From: Flavobacteriales bacterium UBA4660
Lineage (GTDB): Bacteria; Bacteroidota; Bacteroidia; Flavobacteriales_D; Sanyastnellaceae
Assembly (NCBI GenBank): GCA_002405435.1
Contig: DHLU01000079.1
Location: 9,227 to 17,256, forward strand
DNA length: 8,030 nucleotides
Direction: 5' to 3'
Below, in pieces: positions 1 to 7,152 of the stretch. Position numbers and translations under genes: made by a program. How positions within the stretch are numbered: the stretch's first letter is position 1; every line of letters starts with the position of its first letter. Under the pieces are notes generated by a model. It searched no databases. It worked only from the letters and a program-made list of their open reading frames with translations, and had not been told where the DNA came from.

Positions 1-991
1 CTTCCATATCGAACTGGCCTGCGAAGAACAACCCGATTACCAGCCGGGGGATGCTGTTGGCATCGTGCCCGAAAACGACCTGTGGGAGGTGGAAAAGGTG
101 CTGATCTTCGCCAAAATACCCCGCAGCCGAACCTTCAGGTTCAGGGAAATCACGCGCGAGGCAGAAGAACTTTTTACCAAGTCGGTCAACATCATGCACC
201 TGCCGCTGCGCATCGTGCAGGCCTATGCCCGCGTGACCGGCCAGCGGATACCTGATACGCGCATGAACCTCGCCGACCTGCTGCGCATCTATCCCCTCCC
301 CGCCGATACGGCCTTTGAAGACGTGCTTGCGATACTCGAACCCATAAGCCCCCGGTTGTATTCGGTGTCTTCCGCGCCTGCAGCGCATCCCGGTGAGATA
401 CACCTTACCGTAGCCCACCACCGCTTTCAGGTCAGCGGTGAACACAAGTTCGGTCTGTGTGCGCACTATCTTGCCCAACTACGGAAAGGGCAACGCGTCA
501 ACTTTTATGTACACCGCAACCAGCGTTTCCGCCTGCCGGAAGCAGGCCGTGACGTAATCATGATCGGACCCGGGACAGGCATCGCACCCTTCCGGGCCTT
601 TCTCGCCGAGCGCAATGCCCTCGGTGCCACCGGGCGCAACTGGCTCTTTTTCGGAGAGCAGCATTTCGTTTCCGACTTCCTGTACCAGACCGAGATTCAG
701 GATTTCGTTCAGACCGGCGCCCTGCACAAAGTAAGCCTCGCGTGGTCGCGCGATACCGACCAGCGCGTATATGTGCAACACAGGATACGCGAAAACGGTG
801 TAGCACTGTGGGAATGGCTGCAATCAGGCGCATCGGTCTATGTGTGTGGTTCTAAATACCCCATGAGCATAGACGTCGAACAAAGCCTGCTCGACGTGAT
901 TGTAACACACGGCGCAAAAACCGAAACCGAAGCCCGCGAATGGCTCGACGAACTTGAACTCACAGACCGGTACGTAAAAGACGTTTATTGA
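1..991 (+). CDS. cysJ: Sulfite reductase [NADPH] flavoprotein alpha subunit, 3' part (5' end outside window)
   Basis: This is the C-terminal part of the flavoprotein subunit of assimilatory sulfite reductase, which moves electrons from NADPH through FAD and FMN to the CysI hemoprotein in the cytoplasm. About 329 residues are visible; the first full codon is at position 2. The GTG at 65 is not the true start, because codons before it already match the family (YQPGDAVGIV, the start of the FAD domain). The FAD-binding motif RLYSVSS lies at 353-373 and the NADPH-binding motif GPGTGIAP at 566-589, followed by WLFFGEQH and VYVCG. The C-terminus RYVKDVY is nearly the same as in E. coli CysJ (RYQRDVY). 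The N-terminal flavodoxin (FMN) domain is expected upstream but cannot be seen, so a form lacking FMN is not excluded. cysI follows after 5 nt. The family call is firm. Confidence 0.93.
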   Translation, partial: FHIELACEEQPDYQPGDAVGIVPENDLWEVEKVLIFAKIPRSRTFRFREITREAEELFTKSVNIMHLPLRIVQAYARVTGQRIPDTRMNLADLLRIYPLPADTAFEDVLAILEPISPRLYSVSSAPAAHPGEIHLTVAHHRFQVSGEHKFGLCAHYLAQLRKGQRVNFYVHRNQRFRLPEAGRDVIMIGPGTGIAPFRAFLAERNALGATGRNWLFFGEQHFVSDFLYQTEIQDFVQTGALHKVSLAWSRDTDQRVYVQHRIRENGVALWEWLQSGASVYVCGSKYPMSIDVEQSLLDVIVTHGAKTETEAREWLDELELTDRYVKDVY

Positions 992-996
992 CAACC

Positions 997-2655
997 ATGA
1001 TACAACTCTCTCCCAGCGAACGCATCAAGAAAGAAAGCAGCGGATTGCGCGGCACCCTGGCGGAAGGCCTGGCCGATGCACTGACCGGCTCGCTCAGCGA
1101 AGACGACCAGATTCTGCTCAAACACCATGGTATGTACCAGCAGGACGACCGCGACCGTCGTGAAGAACGCGCAGTGAAGAAACTCGAACGGCTGTACTCG
1201 TTTATGATTCGCCTGCGCATTCCGGGCGGATACATGTCACCCGGGCAATGGATAGCTACACACCACTGCGCAGGCAAGCACGCCACGGGCATCATCAAAA
1301 TCACCACCCGCCAGACCATACAGCTCCATGGTTTGCTCAAGTCTGACATCAAGCCCACGATCCGGTCATTCGACGCTGTAAAACTTGATTCAATTGCCGC
1401 CTGCGGCGACGTTAACCGTAATGTTGTGTGTAGCGCACATCCTTCCGTATCGCCGCTGCACGAGTCGGTATTTGCCTACGCTTCAAAAATTTCCGAAATG
1501 GCGCTGCCACGCTCACGGGCCTACTATGAAATATGGCTTGACCAGGAAAAGATTGCGTCGACCGACGAAACTGATCCCCTGTATGGCGATACCTACCTGC
1601 CGCGTAAATTTAAAATCGCCATCGCCATTCCGCCCGACAACGATGTAGATGTATTGTCTAATGACATCGGTCTGATTGCCGTCATAGAAGCCGGAGAACT
1701 GGCCGGCTTTAATATCGCCGTCGGCGGAGGACTCAGCACCACGCACGGAAATGCCGCCACCTATGCGCGCCTGGGTTCCGTAATTGGCTTCGTCAGCGGA
1801 GAGGAACGCGTGCTAAAAACCGTTTACGAAATTCTGACTATCCAGCGTGATTACGGCAACCGAAGTGACCGCAAGCAAGCCAGGCTGAAATACACCATTG
1901 ACAAGATGGGACTCGAGGCCTTCCGGATTGAACTTTTCAAACGAAGTGGATTTATGCTTGAGGAAGCCAGGCCCTGGTCATTCAGGCAGCGTGCCGATCA
2001 TTACGGATGGGAGCAAAACCAATCGGGCCGATGGTTTTATACCGCCTTCGTCGAAAACGGCCGTATCTGTGATGACGACAACCAGCAACTCAAATCGGGA
2101 CTGTATGCCATCGCTGAAACCGGACTTGCCGCCTTCCGGTTCACCTGCAACCAAAACGTCATCATCGCAGACGTAAAGGCCGGACACAGGGCAATCATTG
2201 AAGAACTTCTCGAGCGTTATGGCATTGCGCAGTATACCCGTCGCATATCGCCGGTACGCGGCAATGCCATGGCCTGCGTTGCGCTGCCCACCTGCCCGCT
2301 TGCCCTTGCCGAGGCTCAGCGCTACATGCCCGCATTCATCAGTCGCGTCGAGGAGGTGCTGGCCAACCATGGCCTGCAGGATGAGGCCATCGTAATACGC
2401 ATGACCGGTTGTCCAAACGGCTGCGCGAGGCCATACCTCGCCGAAATCGGACTGATCGGATCCGGAGAGGGCCGCTACAACCTGCACCTCGGGGGCGACC
2501 GGCTCGGCCTGCGCCTCAACCGCAAATTCAGAGAGAACCTCGACGAATCAGAAATCCTCAGCCTGCTCGATACGCTGTTCGCCCGGTACACGCGGGAGAA
2601 TACCGCTGAGACCTTCGGAGACTACTGCGACAGGTCTTTCAACACACTTCCATGA
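997..2655 (+). CDS. cysI: Sulfite reductase [NADPH] hemoprotein beta subunit
   Basis: CysI carries out the six-electron reduction of sulfite to sulfide for cysteine synthesis, using siroheme coupled to a 4Fe-4S cluster and electrons from CysJ. The 552-residue protein is complete (E. coli CysI is about 570). The cluster ligands are Cys427 and Cys433 (C-V-A-L-P-T-C) and Cys472 and Cys476 (TGCPNGC). The 45-residue spacing between the two pairs equals that of E. coli. Other matching blocks are HGMYQQDDRD near the N-terminus, NRNV, IWLDQEK, YLPRKFK (siroheme/substrate-pocket lysines), GGGLS and RYNLHLGGDR. I chose ATG at 997, which gives MIQLSPSERIKKESS. A TTG at 988 in the same frame would overlap the cysJ stop and is a weaker candidate. 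There is no clear Shine-Dalgarno sequence, as is usual in Bacteroidota. The stop overlaps the next ATG (ATGA, 2652-2655), which suggests translational coupling. Confidence 0.95.
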   Translation: MIQLSPSERIKKESSGLRGTLAEGLADALTGSLSEDDQILLKHHGMYQQDDRDRREERAVKKLERLYSFMIRLRIPGGYMSPGQWIATHHCAGKHATGIIKITTRQTIQLHGLLKSDIKPTIRSFDAVKLDSIAACGDVNRNVVCSAHPSVSPLHESVFAYASKISEMALPRSRAYYEIWLDQEKIASTDETDPLYGDTYLPRKFKIAIAIPPDNDVDVLSNDIGLIAVIEAGELAGFNIAVGGGLSTTHGNAATYARLGSVIGFVSGEERVLKTVYEILTIQRDYGNRSDRKQARLKYTIDKMGLEAFRIELFKRSGFMLEEARPWSFRQRADHYGWEQNQSGRWFYTAFVENGRICDDDNQQLKSGLYAIAETGLAAFRFTCNQNVIIADVKAGHRAIIEELLERYGIAQYTRRISPVRGNAMACVALPTCPLALAEAQRYMPAFISRVEEVLANHGLQDEAIVIRMTGCPNGCARPYLAEIGLIGSGEGRYNLHLGGDRLGLRLNRKFRENLDESEILSLLDTLFARYTRENTAETFGDYCDRSFNTLP

Positions 2656-3392
2656 ATGTTATGCAGTCAGCCTTTCTCCTGCTATGCATTACCGCCATCG
2701 TCAGTCTCACGCCTGGCGAAGGAATCTCCGCGCAGCGTGACCTGCACCACATCACCTGGTACAACTACATCCAGCAACTCAAACTCGCAAAAGGGCTCAG
2801 CCTGCACACCGATGTGCAGCTCAGGCAGCGCGATCAGTTCCGTAACGTCAGCCTCATGGCTGCGCGCACCGGCGTGTCTGTGCGCCTGACCGAACGCCTC
2901 ACCATCGGTGCAGGCGGCTCGTGCTTTGTGGCAGGTACGTTGCCACTGAGCAACTTTCAGTGTGAATGGCGTCCACACGCCGAGCTGGTGTATGCCGACC
3001 GCAAGCCCGGATGGTCATATTCGCTGCGCCTGCGCACCGAACAGCGGTATTTCAGAACGATGGACCAGGAGTTTACCGATGCCCCCAACAACAACACGAA
3101 CCGGACGCGGCTAAGGGCAGAGGCCACCCGACCGGTCAACAAAAACTGGAGCGCCACAGCCGGCACCGAACTGTTCTTTAATCCAGCAAATACCGGAGCA
3201 CCGTGGTGGCTCGACCAGCACAGGGTGTTCATAGCCGCGGCCTTTCAGCTCAGTGAAACCTTCAGCATTCAACCCATGCTGATGTACTTCTACGTTCAAC
3301 CCTTTATGGCTGACCAAACGGAAAACCATCTGGTGTATCGCCTCAACTTCAGGCACGCCATTGACCTTGTAAGTGATGGAGACAGAGAGTAA
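2652..3392 (+). CDS. DUF2490-like predicted outer-membrane beta-barrel protein
   Basis: This 246-residue protein has a likely Sec signal peptide: a hydrophobic stretch at residues 5-20, with cleavage plausible after GISA near residue 27. The rest alternates polar and hydrophobic residues with many aromatics, as in small outer-membrane barrels. Examples are ITWYNYIQQL, the LHTDVQLRQRDQF region, YSLRLRTEQRYF, a long NRTRLRAEATRPVNKNWSATAG-like strand pair split at K/N, and MLMYFYVQPF. The pattern W-Y-N-Y near the start, R-T-R-L-R-A-E in the middle, and E-L-F-F followed later by H-R-V-F, fits the Bacteroidota family DUF2490 (function unknown). The ATG overlaps the cysI stop by 4 nt, and the 3' end overlaps the siroheme-synthase/TauE gene by 17 nt, so it belongs to the sulfite-reductase operon. 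A role in outer-membrane passage of a sulfur compound is only a guess from context. An alternative ATG lies at 2661. Confidence 0.78.
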   Translation: MNVMQSAFLLLCITAIVSLTPGEGISAQRDLHHITWYNYIQQLKLAKGLSLHTDVQLRQRDQFRNVSLMAARTGVSVRLTERLTIGAGGSCFVAGTLPLSNFQCEWRPHAELVYADRKPGWSYSLRLRTEQRYFRTMDQEFTDAPNNNTNRTRLRAEATRPVNKNWSATAGTELFFNPANTGAPWWLDQHRVFIAAAFQLSETFSIQPMLMYFYVQPFMADQTENHLVYRLNFRHAIDLVSDGDRE

Positions 3393-4860
3393 GCATGAAA
3401 ATACCCTCTTTCCGGTTTTTCTGAAACTGGAAGAGTTCAAGGTGCTGCTGGTGGGCGGCCATGATGTCGCGCTGGAAAAACTGACGGCACTGCTGCTGAA
3501 TTCGCCGGCTACCCGCATCACGGTTGTCGCCATTTCCCTGAGTGATGCGGTAAAGGCGCTGGCTGCGACAAGTCCATCAGTACAGATCATCGAGCGCGCC
3601 TACCGCGATGAGGACCTCGACGGCCATGATGTGGTTATTGTTGCCACCGGCATCCGCGAAATGGGCGAAGACATCAGCCGCAAGGCACGCGAGCGAAACC
3701 GCTGGGTAAATGTGGCCGATACACCGGACCTTTGCGATTTCTACCTGGGGAGTGTCGTGCGGAAGGGCCACCTGAAAATAGCCATCAGTACGAACGGCAA
3801 ATCGCCCACCCTTGCCAAGCGCCTGCGGGAGGAATTTGAACGCTCGCTCCCCGAAGAACTCGACGCGTCAATTCGCAACATGGCGAAGATTCGCAGCCAT
3901 CTCAAGGGAAATTTCCGCCAGAAAGTCAAGCGGCTAAACAAGGTGACCGAAATGCTCGCGGAGGACGACCCTAAACGGAGGGAACGGAAACTGAAGCGCA
4001 TTGCCTCCTACTCGCTGCTGGCGTTTGCCATGATGCTGGTAGGCCATTTTGTGCTTTCCTATGTGCCCTGGCGCGATCTGCTGAGCGGGGCCAGCCAGTG
4101 GTCGGCCACCATCGACCGGGAATTTCTGGTGATGACCCTCGCCGGATTTGCCGCGCAACTGGTAGACGGATCTTTGGGCATGGGGTACGGACTCATATCG
4201 GCCACGATTCTGCTCTCTACCGGAATCAACCTCGCCGCCATCAGTGGAAGCATTCACACCGCAGAAATGTTTGCCAGCGGTGCGAGCGGCTATTCTCATT
4301 ACAAATTCGGCAACGTCGACAAGAAATTATTCAGGCGCATGGTCATCCCCGGCGTTATCGGCGCGGTGCTGGGCGCGCTGGCGCTGACCCTTTTTGGCGA
4401 TACATACGCCGCCTTCGTAAAGCCGATGCTGGCCGTGTATATATTGATGCTTGCCGCCAAGTACATTATACTCGCATTCCGCAACAACCACGTCAAACGC
4501 GAAGTGCGCCACGTGGGCCGGCTGGCCGGTGCGGGTGGTTTCCTCGATTCATTCGGGGGAGGCGGCTGGGGGCCGTTGGTTACCAGCACGCTGCTGAGAA
4601 ATACCGACGACCCGCGCAAGATTATCGGATCGGTGAGCCTTACCGAGTTTTTCGTCACCCTGGCCAGTGCCTTTACCTTTTTCACCATGATCGGCGTCAA
4701 CCACTGGAAGGTCATCATAGCACTGATCATCGGCGGCCTGGTTGCGGCGCCCATCGGAGCACGCCTGGCTGGCAAGCTCAAGCCGAGAGCCAGTTTTCTG
4801 CTTATCGGCCTTATCGCGGCAGCATGGAGCAGCAGAATCCTCTGGAAGACCCTGGCCTGA
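3376..4860 (+). CDS. Fusion protein: precorrin-2 dehydrogenase/ferrochelatase (CysG-N/Met8-like) domain plus TauE/SafE sulfur-anion transporter
   Basis: This 494-residue protein has two parts. Residues 8 to about 160 resemble the N-terminal CysG/Met8 domain, which oxidises precorrin-2 with NAD+ to sirohydrochlorin and inserts iron to make siroheme. It starts LFPVFLKLEEFKVLLVGG, with dinucleotide-binding GGHDVA at 27-32. N-V-A-D-T-P at 112-117 has Asp115 at the place of catalytic Asp104 of E. coli CysG, and STNGKSP lies at 138-144. By eye Thr139 sits where CysG has Ser128. A basic helical stretch (about 165-208) follows, then hydrophobic segments from 209. Residues about 250-494 are a TauE/SafE (TSUP) domain with LVDGSLGMGYG, GSIHTAEMFASG and GGGGWGP (about 394-400). 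TSUP proteins move sulfite, sulfate, sulfoacetate and similar anions; substrate and direction here are unknown. ATG 3376 was chosen over GTG 3373. The gene supplies the CysI cofactor, which fits its operon place. Confidence 0.9.
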   Translation: METESKHENTLFPVFLKLEEFKVLLVGGHDVALEKLTALLLNSPATRITVVAISLSDAVKALAATSPSVQIIERAYRDEDLDGHDVVIVATGIREMGEDISRKARERNRWVNVADTPDLCDFYLGSVVRKGHLKIAISTNGKSPTLAKRLREEFERSLPEELDASIRNMAKIRSHLKGNFRQKVKRLNKVTEMLAEDDPKRRERKLKRIASYSLLAFAMMLVGHFVLSYVPWRDLLSGASQWSATIDREFLVMTLAGFAAQLVDGSLGMGYGLISATILLSTGINLAAISGSIHTAEMFASGASGYSHYKFGNVDKKLFRRMVIPGVIGAVLGALALTLFGDTYAAFVKPMLAVYILMLAAKYIILAFRNNHVKREVRHVGRLAGAGGFLDSFGGGGWGPLVTSTLLRNTDDPRKIIGSVSLTEFFVTLASAFTFFTMIGVNHWKVIIALIIGGLVAAPIGARLAGKLKPRASFLLIGLIAAAWSSRILWKTLA

Positions 4861-4902
4861 GGTACGACTGCCGGGGTGGCAACTTACCCGCATCGTTATC
4901 CT

Positions 4903-4910
4903 CATCTTTG
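4903..4910 (+). promoter_or_regulatory. Weak candidate Bacteroidota -7 box before trmD
   Basis: CATCTTTG differs at one position from the Bacteroidota -7 consensus TAnnTTTG. It ends 4 nt before the trmD ATG, so transcription from it would start at or close to the start codon and give a nearly leaderless message. I see no good TTTG -33 box at the expected distance. trmD may instead be read through from the sulfite-reductase operon, whose last stop is only 54 nt upstream. Confidence 0.25.
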
Positions 4911-4914
4911 CACC

Positions 4915-5661
4915 ATGCGTATTGACATCCTCACCCTATTGCCCCGCCTGCTCGATGGTCCTTTCGCCGACTCGATTCTGGAACGCGCCCAGCAAAATGG
5001 TCTGTGTGAAATACACCTGCACAACATCCGCGACTATACCGAAAGCAAGCACAAACAGACCGATGACTACCAGTTCGGCGGAGGTGCAGGCATGGTGATG
5101 ATGGTTCAGCCGATTCACACGCTCATCAGCAAACTGAAAGCGGAGCGCGATTACGATGAAATCATTTACATGACTCCAGACGGAGAACAACTGGAGCAGC
5201 GGATGTGCAATCGCCTGTCGATGATGAAAAACATCATGATACTCTGCGGCCACTACAAAGGGGTTGACCAACGGGTGCGCGACCACCTGATCACACGTGA
5301 GATCAGCATCGGTGACTATGTGCTGAGCGGCGGAGAGATTGCGGCGGCCGTGCTCACAGACAGCATCATCAGACTCATTCCAGGGGTGATGAACGACGAA
5401 ACCAGTGCCCTTACCGATTCTTACCAGGATAACCTGCTCGCCCCTCCGGTATATACCCGGCCCGCCGATTACAACGGCTGGAAAGTACCCGATGTACTGC
5501 TCGGCGGAAATTTCAAGGTCATTGAAGCCTGGCGCATGGAGCAGTCGCTCATCAAAACACGCGAACGCCGGCCCTACCTCTACCCACCTGATTTAGAAGG
5601 CAGCCGACTTTTTGCACTCCATGCCGCTGGCGGAACGGATGCGTCCGCGCTCCCTCGATGA
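4915..5661 (+). CDS. trmD: tRNA (guanine-N1)-methyltransferase (m1G37)
   Basis: TrmD transfers methyl from S-adenosylmethionine to N1 of G37, next to the anticodon, in tRNAs for Leu, Pro and Arg. This prevents +1 frameshifting and is generally essential. The start at ATG 4915 gives [13 protein letters not shown], the normal family N-terminus; an upstream GTG at 4876 would add 13 unrelated residues. SAM-binding trefoil-knot elements are [12 protein letters not shown] (about 109-120) and GDYVLSGGE (133-141). Arg153 and Asp168 (in T-D-S-Y) match catalytic Arg154 and Asp169 of E. coli Trm[20 protein letters not shown] and WRMEQSL follow. The family in this phylum usually ends soon after the RRPxLL block, here RRPYL ending at residue 222. 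This protein runs 26 residues further and overlaps the rarA start by 41 nt. The tail is therefore odd and may come from a mutation or base error near 5580. Confidence 0.94.
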   Translation: MRIDILTLLPRLLDGPFADSILERAQQNGLCEIHLHNIRDYTESKHKQTDDYQFGGGAGMVMMVQPIHTLISKLKAERDYDEIIYMTPDGEQLEQRMCNRLSMMKNIMILCGHYKGVDQRVRDHLITREISIGDYVLSGGEIAAAVLTDSIIRLIPGVMNDETSALTDSYQDNLLAPPVYTRPADYNGWKVPDVLLGGNFKVIEAWRMEQSLIKTRERRPYLYPPDLEGSRLFALHAAGGTDASALPR

Positions 5662-6889
5662 CTACCTGGGCCAGGCACACCTTGTTGGCCCGGATGCCAT
5701 TCTTCGCCGGGTCATTGAAAGCAGCAACATTCCATCGATGATACTCTGGGGACCGCCGGGCGTAGGAAAAACTACCCTCGCCTATGTGATTTCCCAGGCG
5801 CTATAAAGGCCCTTCTATACACTGCGCGCCATCAACAGCGGTGTCAAGGATGTTCGTGAGGTGATAGACCAGGTGAAAAACGGCGGCCTGTTTGCCCGCA
5901 GCGCTATCCTCTTCATCGACGAAATACACCGGTTCTCCAAGTCGCAGCAAGACTCCCTGCTCGGTGCCGTGGAGAAGGGGATTGTTACGCTGATTGGCGC
6001 CACCACCGAAAACCCCTCCTTCGAAGTCATCAGTGCGCTCCTGTCGCGCTGTCAGGTCTACGTCATGAAACACCTTGGCGAAGAAGACCTTGTTCAACTC
6101 GCACAACGCGCTGTGACGAACGACGAAACGATGAAAAAATTCGGGGTACAAATTGCTGAACATGAGGCCCTGATGCAAATGAGCGGAGGCGATGCACGCC
6201 GCTTGTTGAATGTGATAGAACTTGTGGTCAAGCAGTTTGAAGCAGGCCCCGTGGTCATCACCAACCGCCTTGTGCTGGATACGGTGCAGGAAAACCGCAT
6301 TCTTTACGACAAGACAGGTGAAATGCACTATGACATCATCAGCGCATTCATCAAAAGCATTCGCGGCAGCGACCCCCATGCTGCCGTCTATTACCTGGCC
6401 CGCATGGTAGAGGGCGGCGAAGACCCGAAGTTTATTGCACGCCGCCTGCTGATTCTGGCGGCGGAAGACATAGGCCTTGCCAATCCGAACGCCCTGCTGA
6501 TGGCTGATGCCACCTTCAGGGCCGTTGAAAACATCGGCTGGCCGGAAGGGCGTATCCTGCTGAGCGAATGCGCCATTTACCTGGCCACCTCCCCGAAGAG
6601 TAACAGCGCCTACACCGCCATCGAAAAGGCCCTTGCCACTGTGCGTGAGACCGGCAACCAACCCGTGCCTTTGGCCCTGCGCAATGCGCCCACCACCCTG
6701 CTGAAAGACCTCGGCTACGGCGACAGCTACCGCTACGCCCATCACTATGAAAACAATTTCGCAGCGCAGGAATTTCTGCCCGACGGACTGAGCGGCACTG
6801 TTTTTTACGAACCGGGAAACAACGAACGCGAAAAAGGTATACGCGCTTGGCTCTCCAGGCTGTGGAAGGGCCGCTACGGCACAGAATAA
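5621..6889 (+). pseudogene. rarA: Replication-associated recombination protein A (RarA/MgsA AAA+ ATPase), interrupted by an in-frame TAA
   Basis: RarA (MgsA/Mgs1/WRNIP1 family) is a DNA-dependent AAA+ ATPase that acts at stalled replication forks. Reading from ATG 5621 ([18 protein letters not shown]), 422 codons match the family end to end in one frame, except that codon 62 is TAA (5804-5806). Walker A GPPGVGKT is at codons 44-51, before the stop. After it come RPFYTLRAINSGVKDVRE, Walker B ILFIDEIH (about 96-103), sensor GATTENPSF (126-134), GDARRLLN and the C-terminal MgsA domain (APKSN-like TSPKSNSAY, LRNAPT, GYGDSYRYAHHYEN). The two pieces appear separately as a 61-residue peptide and an open frame from GTG 5861. 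A restart at 5861 would lack Walker A and could not be an active ATPase. An in-frame TAG at 5594 limits the start; TTG 5612 is possible but less likely. The gene overlaps trmD by 41 nt. Confidence 0.9.
5804..5806 (+). other. In-frame TAA stop inside rarA
   Basis: The codons run GCG CTA TAA AGG CCC TTC TAT, that is A-L-stop-R-P-F-Y. Family members have a residue, not a stop, just before RPFY. Reading frame and spacing are otherwise intact, so this is a single-codon change; AAA, GAA and CAA are each one base away from TAA. It is not a frameshift. TAA also ends rarA itself (6887-6889) and the DUF2490 gene (3390-3392), so TAA appears to be a normal stop in this organism. Confidence 0.92.
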
Positions 6890-6936
6890 GCGCAGGCCTT
6901 TTCCAATCTTTTCGCCTACACAGGCTTTGAAGGGCT

Positions 6937-6944
6937 TACTTTTG
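6937..6944 (+). promoter_or_regulatory. Candidate Bacteroidota -7 promoter box for the helicase gene
   Basis: TACTTTTG fits the Bacteroidota -7 consensus TAnnTTTG exactly and is followed by C, as is common. It lies in the spacer after rarA. A good -33 TTTG at the usual 19-21 nt spacing is missing: the TTTG at 6926-6929 is too close and the TTTTC near 6909-6913 is slightly too far. Transcription would start near 6950, giving a leader of about 200 nt to ATG 7153 or about 67 nt to ATG 7018. Confidence 0.4.
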
Positions 6945-6969
6945 CCGCGCCTTCCAGGAGGCGGGTTTT
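6945..6969 (+). terminator. Possible intrinsic terminator after rarA
   Basis: CGCCT (6948-6952) can pair with AGGCG (6959-6963) around a 6-nt loop. The stem extends by two more C-G pairs past one bulged G, and four T follow (6966-6969). It sits about 55 nt after the rarA stop, as expected for a terminator. The T run is short, and the hairpin directly abuts the candidate -7 box, so both readings cannot be fully right: a start near 6950 would place the hairpin at the very 5' end of the helicase message. Confidence 0.35.
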
Positions 6970-7017
6970 AGTTCTTATCACGCACCGGCTGCCCCTTCAG
7001 CATTCCGGTTCCGGACA

Positions 7018-7152
7018 ATGGACGTCAAATTCAATCCGGAAGCCGAAGGCACAACCCCCGGGTTGGGCCCACAGCAAGCGTTACAGGCACTGGTCCTGAA
7101 CGCAGTACTGCCAGACGGCAGGTTCGGGCCCCACAGCGAAACCAACAGCACC
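7018..7152 (+). other. Open stretch upstream of and in frame with the helicase: leader or N-terminal extension
   Basis: The helicase frame is open from 6931 onward, and ATG 7018 would add 45 residues (MDVKFNPEAEGTTPGLGPQQ and so on) before the canonical start. I do not recognise this peptide. The Q-motif region of DEAD-box proteins normally begins close to the N-terminus, so the simplest reading is untranslated leader. The rest of the 263-nt spacer (6890-7152) shows only the candidate hairpin and promoter box. Confidence 0.3.

Noticed and set aside
65..67. GTG as the start of cysJ
   Set aside because: Codons from position 2 already encode conserved FAD-domain sequence (YQPGD), so the gene continues upstream of the window.
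988..990. TTG as the start of cysI
   Set aside because: ATG at 997 in the same frame is a better start codon and gives a family-like N-terminus; the TTG overlaps the cysJ stop.
4861..4914. Terminator between the siroheme/TauE gene and trmD
   Set aside because: Only a 4-bp TGCC/GGCA stem can be drawn and no T run follows, so I do not call a terminator.
4098..4925. 275-codon + strand frame inside the siroheme/TauE gene
   Set aside because: It is an out-of-frame shadow of the transporter domain, rich in Arg, Gly and His from shifted codons, with no hydrophobic segments or motif.
5804..5806. TAA reassigned to an amino acid, or a frameshift in rarA
   Set aside because: TAA ends at least two other reading frames here at the expected ends, and the two rarA parts are in the same frame, so neither a changed code nor a frameshift is needed.
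5801..6745. 314-codon open frame on the - strand opposite rarA
   Set aside because: It lies wholly antisense to strongly conserved RarA sequence, its translation has no recognisable motif and looks like a mirror of high-GC codons, and all neighbouring genes read on the + strand.
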